Below are positions 58,513 to 64,000 of a DNA stretch of 64,000 bases, piece by piece. Numbering within the stretch: position 1 is the first letter of the stretch; every line of letters starts with the position of its first letter. Source of the DNA: Perca fluviatilis (Eukaryota; Chordata; Actinopteri; Perciformes; Percidae); assembly GCF_010015445.1 (NCBI RefSeq), contig NC_053119.1, positions 2,586,727 to 2,650,726 of the forward strand. Reading direction: 5' to 3'. Under the pieces are notes generated by a model. That model made no database searches. It had not been told where the DNA came from and was given only the letters and a program-made list of their open reading frames with translations. The position numbers and the translations under genes are program-made.

Positions 58513-58827
58513 TTGAGCAGGGTGGACTGAGGCTAAAAAAATGCCCTGAACTTCCTCCCTAATAGGCCCATCATCCGGCCATTTGCCCCTAGCCGTGTGT
58601 GACAGACACTAGCCAGGATGTCCTGATACAATGCCACAATACTGTAGTCTATCAGACAAGGTACTCACAGCAAGTAACATCTCAAAACCAATGATGAGAA
58701 TTGGTATTGTATTTATTAATGAAGCCTCAGCCTTCAAATAAAAACTAAAAATGTACAATGCCATTACATCTGCATTGAAATTAAAATACAAATAATGAAA
58801 TGTCACTGGCTACAGAAACCCCACTTA
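58513..58827. other. No gene recognised
   Basis: Unique-looking sequence, no supported exon or element end. Confidence 0.35.
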
Positions 58828-59546
58828 GAGAGCCGAAGTCCCGCCCCCTTCTACTTCCGGTCCATGGGACCTATCTTTCGAAAAAATATGAACGAGGGTC
58901 AATGGAGAGATAATAATAATTTTTTGATCCAGTTTGAATTGAGCCATGGATTACAAATATGATGTTCGTCAATTTAAAACATTATTTTTCAACCGAAGAA
59001 AGTCTCTGTTTATTGTTAAACTCTTGAAGTATAAGACTGTGAAAATACGTCATTAGAAAGACTACAAACTTCATGGATGACGTCCCGCTGAAGCTACGAT
59101 GTCTGTGTGTATGGTACCGGGGATGTAACGTTACTCTAATGAGCAGAGGATCTCGCTCGTTCTTTTGCTTCTCTGCTGAAAACTCTTGACTGGATAAAAC
59201 ACAGCAGTTAAAATAACGTTACATGTGTTGTGGAACAGAGCTAAGCTAGCTAGCTAGCGAACCAAGCATCAAGCTAGCTAGGTGACGTAGATGTGTGAAA
59301 CGGGAGATGTAGTCCACTGAGCTGTTTCACACAAAACTAAGTGTTACTATGACAAACCTACGGCTAACTGAGACTTTCTTCGGTTGAAAAATTATCTTTT
59401 AAATTGACGAACATCATATTTGTAATCCATGGCTCAATTCAAATGGGATCAAAAAATAATTTGCCTCTCCCCGTTCACTACTGCTCATATTTTTTCCAAG
59501 TTAAGGTCCCATGAGGTCCACCGGAAGGGGCGGGACTTCGGCTCTC
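58828..59546. mobile_element. MITE with long inverted repeats and TA target site
   Basis: Arms of roughly 190 bp, beginning 'gagagccgaagtcccgcccc' on both sides in inverted orientation, with TA at 58826-58827 and 59547-59548. The centre includes 'agctagctagctagcg'. No coding frame. The short line of cruciform-forming sequence is about 720 bp. Confidence 0.85.
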
Positions 59547-59548
59547 TA

Positions 59549-59688
59549 TGACACAAACTTGTAATTATAAAACAGTACAGAGTATTACTGACAACACTTT
59601 CAGAGATAAAGTAGGTTACTGGCTGTACCTGAACATGGGGATTTGATATATTGTAGGCCTGTACCAAAACTACACTGAGAGTGTTAGT

Positions 59689-59757
<69 letters not shown>

Positions 59758-60394
59758 TAACTATTCAAATATAAATGTATATAACATGTTGCTTTGTGTT
59801 AAACAATTAGCATTGAATAACCTATTTAATATTTTCTCAATGTTATATTACACTTTTGATTCATATTAAGGCTGTAAAATGATGAAAATGACGAGGCCCT
59901 ATCAATGTTGTCTGTGAAGCTTTCACAACCAACCGCCAGGTCTTTGCCAGTTCCACAATAGTAAACCAAATATGAAAGACAAGGAAAAACTGCCCTCTGA
60001 TGGAAGACAGACAGAAAGTGAAAGCTAGGATTTTTATGGTTAAACTTTTGGTAACATTTGGTGAATTATTTCACCCCCTTCCCTGTTTGTTAGCATGTTT
60101 AGAGTGGTACCAATGCATGCCTGATGTTTTCCCATTTAATTTAATACCATAATCTTCATACTAGCAGCAAAAGTGAGTTCAATACAACCGCTCATACACA
60201 ACCAAGTGAAATCGTGGTCAACCCGCGATTCATTTCTAACGCGTTTAATGTTTCAAATTAACCTAACAGAAATTATTAAATACGGTAAGTTTGACAGCAC
60301 TAAATGGCACGATCATTTTTATAATCATGATGCACACTCATGTTGAGCTGACTGTGCAAGTCGCTAAGATAGGGATAAAGGCGTCTAATGATGT
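59549..60394. other. (TA)n and unassigned AT-rich sequence
   Basis: (TA)n at 59690-59754, otherwise no gene or element recognised. Confidence 0.5.
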
Positions 60395-60836
60395 AATGCA
60401 ACGTTTCATATTTTAATATCAAGAAATACAGCAAATGAAGCTGGGAGACTGGTTTGATAAAATCAGTTGTTGTTGATAATAATCAGTTCAGAGAAAGAGT
60501 GTGTTCACTTCTGTAGAAACCTACAAAAGACTGATAAGGCTGTTGTTGGCAGGAGTTTAAGGAAGAAGACACACACACACACACACACACACAGACACAC
60601 AGAAAGACACACACACACACACAGACACACACACAGAAAGATACACACACACACACACAGAGACAGACACACACACACACACACACAGACACACACACAC
60701 ACACAGACACACACACAGACACACACACACACAGACACACACACATACACATCAACACACACACTGACACACACACATAAACACACACACACACAGACAC
60801 ACACACAGACAGACACACACAGACACACACACACAT
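60395..60836 (+). repeat. Cluster unit and long (CA)n upstream of gene B
   Basis: 'tttaatatcaagaaatacag', 'ctgggagactggtttgataa', 'ggcaggagtttaaggaagaa', then about 265 bp of CA-rich repeat with CAGA interruptions. Same place as 15090-15300 before gene A, but with a much longer CA tract. Confidence 0.75.
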
Positions 60837-60886
60837 GCCGGCCCTCCCATTCTCTTAAAGAGACAGACACCCACCAACCCCCCAGT

Positions 60887-60892
60887 ATAAAC
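60887..60892 (+). promoter_or_regulatory. TATA box of gene B
   Basis: TATAAA in 'ccccccagTATAAActtcagg', 131 bp before the ATG, conserved with gene A. Confidence 0.75.
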
Positions 60893-61022
60893 TTCAGGTC
60901 CCTTCGTAGCTCCAGAGAAAGCTCGGAGTCCACACAACCAGAACTCAAGATTTAAGGTGCAGTCGTTTGAAATATCAGAGAGGACAGCTTCAGTTCTTCT
61001 TTCATTTCATTCATAACTAACA

Positions 61023-63418
61023 ATGGTGAGTAGCTGCTTAGACATGAATGTTTGAATATTTGACAGCATTATGATTCAATTCTACATGACTAAAGTCATT
61101 CATGTTGTCGTGTTGTAATGTGCCTTTTATTTCTGATTGCATCAGGCTGCTGCTGATGATGCTGTTGTTGCTTTTGCTGACTTTTGGAGGTAGGTAAAAA
61201 ACATGGAGACATGTTATTTTAATTATTGACAAAATGTATATAAATCCGCAAACAAATTATTATAGAGGATTATCTTCAAGAGAAACTCATGAAAGGTAAA
61301 GATACAATGTGAAAAAAATGAAATGGGAGAGACTGATATTATCTAAAACTCAAAGTAGTGTTTGAATGTAGTATTTAACATAAATGTATGTAGATATATG
61401 GATCTATGATATGTTTGATTTACTGAACCACGTTATCGCTGCATTCTGATTTTTAATTCTCTTTTTTTATATGTTTATTATTTTAGACTAGTAGATTTCC
61501 TGGTAGAGCAAGAGCCTTTCAGACAGAATACTTTCCTGATCATCGATAAAATGGTTGAACTGGAGTGGCGGAGACCTACTACGGGGTTAGTGGATGAGGT
61601 ATGTCTGATGGAGACTTTTTAGAAACTATTGAAATGTGTTTATGAACATAATGTATGACCCTGTCAGTGTATTTAGGGTCCATAAAGCTTCTCAGCTCAG
61701 CCTGTTCTCATGATGTCTGGCTCCTTGTCCACTAAACTTTAGCTAGCGTCACATGACCCGTCTAACTTTATAGGATACCGTACAGATTGGTGTGCATAAC
61801 TTTTCATAAGATATGGTAGGAACCAGTTCATGAGAATGTGTTGCTTGGTTACACACAACACACAATGATATTTCTCTCTGAATGTGTTTTGACTTCACAG
61901 GTTCTTCACAGCATCTTCTTTTTGGGAAAAATTAACACGCTGCCATTTTCCCCTCAAGATATTCTGAGTGATGATTTATTGTTAAATACATTTAAGGACC
62001 AATACCCTCGGCCTTTTGACCTCTACTCCTCTGAGGTACCCAGGCGGAGTCCATTTTCATGTGTGCTCGACATGGTAAGATGATAGTTTCTCAAACAATA
62101 ACACCTTACCTTATTCATCTGTATTTCTGTGTTTATATACTGTCTGTTTATATAAGGGTGCTTATTGTGTAAATATATTTGTTTTATTACTGTTATTATT
62201 ATAACTAATTTTATTTTTTCTATTTCTCATACTTTCTGTATATTTTTTCTCCTATATCTACTTAATGTGTATTTGTGTTATTCTGATGTGTGTAAAAAAC
62301 AATCCTGCAGCAGGATTCTTCTTTGTAAAGTTGTAAAGCATTGCTACTTCACCTAAACATCTCAAAATATTACAGATTGTTATTAATCTCTCAGTAGAGC
62401 TGTGCTAGTAATAAAACATTGATGGTGATTTTAATTCTCCTAACGATCACAAAAACAGAGTAATCAAGGAAAAAGATTATTTTAAACATTACGTTCAAAC
62501 AGTAAAAGTATGAAGGGAAATGTCTCATATGTTGGTGTTTTCACTGTTGATTTATTTAACAGATTTCACTGTTTTTATCTTCAATAAATGCAACATCTTT
62601 CTTAAAGTCAAGGAGGAATCCTGTTAGATAATCCTGATTTTAATAGTGACCAAAATAATCATTATTATGATTGTTTCTATGATCGAGCAGCCGTACTGAA
62701 CATTAACAGACACAAAGCATGACTCGTGAATGATTTGATGCATCAGCAGATTAATCATATTTGGGATTTTTTGCAGTTTGTCAACGAGCATGGACGAAAC
62801 AATGAAGGAGCAATCAGACAGCAGCTGAAAGACTTCATCCGTACACTGAGGGGGGATAATAAAAAAAAGCCTCTGGTCTCCACAGCCATCTGTGTCTCTC
62901 AGAGTAATCCCCCAGGTTCAGACAGGTACTACGGAGTCTCCATATCCGCTAATAGCCCTTTAGCCCGGAAAATCCTGATCGGTGCTTCCTGTCTCAGGAA
63001 CTGGGAAAGATATGTACCTGATGCAGTGATGACCTTCTATCCAGGTGTTAATGAAAATAAATATTTCGATGGAACCATCAGAGTTCCAGAGAATGTCCGG
63101 TGTGAAACGTTTGATCTCTATGACGGAAGTTTAAAGCCTCCTTGTAAAGCATGTCGTGAGTTGTTCGGTTTGACAGGAGGGGCCACAGAGGACATAAATA
63201 AAAATGTCCCCCATGGCAACTGTGCCGAAGCTGAAAGTCTGAGCAACTTGTTTCGAAGAGAAACAACAGTTAGAGATCAAGCAAAACCAAGATCTGAAAA
63301 GTACACAGAGGTGAACAGATCTAAGGCTGAAGAAAGCGTCCGTAAAATGCTTCAAATTTTTTTGTCCAGCCCTAACGTATTTACTCGATGGAGAGATGGT
63401 TTCTACACCCCACAGTAG
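61023..63418 (+). CDS. Gene B: paralogue of gene A, Cys/Glu-cluster protein
   Basis: Coding exons 61023-61025 (ATG only), 61146-61189, 61487-61598, 61901-62074 and 62777-63418, about 324 aa, all phases consistent. The acceptor at 62777 is required: the stretch just upstream that is open in gene A has a TGA and a missing base here. The C-terminal core is conserved with gene A: GASCLRNWERYVPDAVMTFY, CETFDLYDG, PPCKACRELFG, HGNCAEAESLSNLF, ending FYTPQ. Exon 2 is Ala/Val-rich (AAADDAVVAFADFW) and quite unlike gene A's; exon 3 is about 35% identical in protein. The gene is intact. Function unknown, with a deaminase-like zinc-site reading as the main hypothesis. Confidence 0.75.
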
Positions 63419-63500
63419 GTCAGATCTTAAAAGGACCATGTGCTTTAGTCCTGATTCTTTCCTGATACATGAGTGTGATTTTCATTAAATAAATTTAATT
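63419..63500 (+). terminator. 3' UTR and polyadenylation signal of gene B
   Basis: AATAAA at 63488-63493, about 70 bp after the stop. Confidence 0.55.
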
Positions 63501-64000
63501 AAAAAAAAATATATATAGAATCTGCAGAAATTAATTGCTTTTAAAAATTGTCGCAAAAAATCACGAAACATTCGTTAACTGATTGTTTTTGCCACTCGTA
63601 GGTTAAATATTAAACTGGTTCCTGAAGGTGGAGGTCATGTGATCCCAGCTGTTAATATATCCTGCTAATGCTCCAGCTACTTACTACCATAACAATAAAG
63701 ATATGAATGCATTCATGGAAAACATTGTAAACCAAATGTGTCAACAACACATCTCTTCCTACTGAACTCTGACTAACAAGATGATGATATTAATAATAAT
63801 CCTTCCATGTGTCTCTGTGTGTGTCCTATCTTAAGCTGATGTTCTTCTCTCTGATTCTGGCTGTTCTCAGTTTTATCTTCATGGTTCAAGTCTTATTAGA
63901 GGCTCTTCACATCTAATATAATATAATGTGTCAACTGTTTGAGTAAAGCATGCAGAATATATAAACCATAAATATACCATGTTGTTTACAATAAAATGAT
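63501..64000. repeat. Duplicated 3' flank of gene B
   Basis: From about 63625 matches 18030-18400 behind gene A to the end of the window. No gene is supported. Confidence 0.7.

Overview
The window looks like a piece of a teleost (bony fish) nuclear genome. The evidence is small split genes with GT/AG introns and AATAAA signals, embedded in a dense mix of elements typical of ray-finned fish: L2-like, L1/Tx1-like and RTE-like LINEs, Tc1 transposons, hAT, PIF/Harbinger and TTAA-type non-autonomous DNA elements, a tRNA-derived SINE, and many long (CA)n and (TA)n runs. No species can be named from this.

Three host genes can be supported, all on the + strand. Two are paralogues: gene A (15491-17653, about 323 aa) and gene B (61023-63418, about 324 aa). 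They share a TATA promoter, five coding exons (the first is only the ATG) and a last exon carrying a cysteine/glutamate cluster (PPCKxC...GNCAEAESLSNLF) that resembles the two zinc motifs of cytidine-deaminase-like proteins, but in reversed order. Their introns are about 90% identical, whereas exons 2 and 3 differ strongly. That pattern points to diversifying selection on the protein, as in host-pathogen conflict genes. The third gene (26540-31222, 200 aa) is an unrelated, apparently intact gene of unknown function with an untranslated first exon next to a 42-bp minisatellite.

Layout: 1-2.2 kb is the 3' half of an L1/Tx1-like LINE. 2.2-15 kb holds duplicated blocks, minisatellites, a Tc1 MITE, two inverted copies of a hAT element and a broken Tc1. 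15-18.4 kb is gene A. 18.9-20.8 kb is a palindromic TTAA element. 20.8-25.9 kb is an L2-like LINE. 25.9-31.2 kb is the minisatellite plus the third gene, with an L2 remnant in its last intron. 31.2-36.4 kb is old repeats and a SINE. 36.4-44.9 kb is a nested stack: a LINE carrying a 2A-like peptide motif, split by a 4-kb DNA element that itself contains a SINE, an intact Tc1 and a hAT MITE. 46.2-49.7 kb is another L2. 50.7-52.3 kb is a deleted Harbinger element with remnants of both its genes. 54.3-58.3 kb is an RTE-like LINE with an uninterrupted 1070-codon ORF. 58.8-59.5 kb is a long-TIR MITE. 60.4-64 kb is gene B.

A short unit ending in a (CA)n run, with the core 'ggcaggagtttaaggaag', lies just upstream of genes A and B and recurs at least seven more times. 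The region therefore looks like a repeatedly rearranged tandem gene cluster in which mobile elements have since accumulated.
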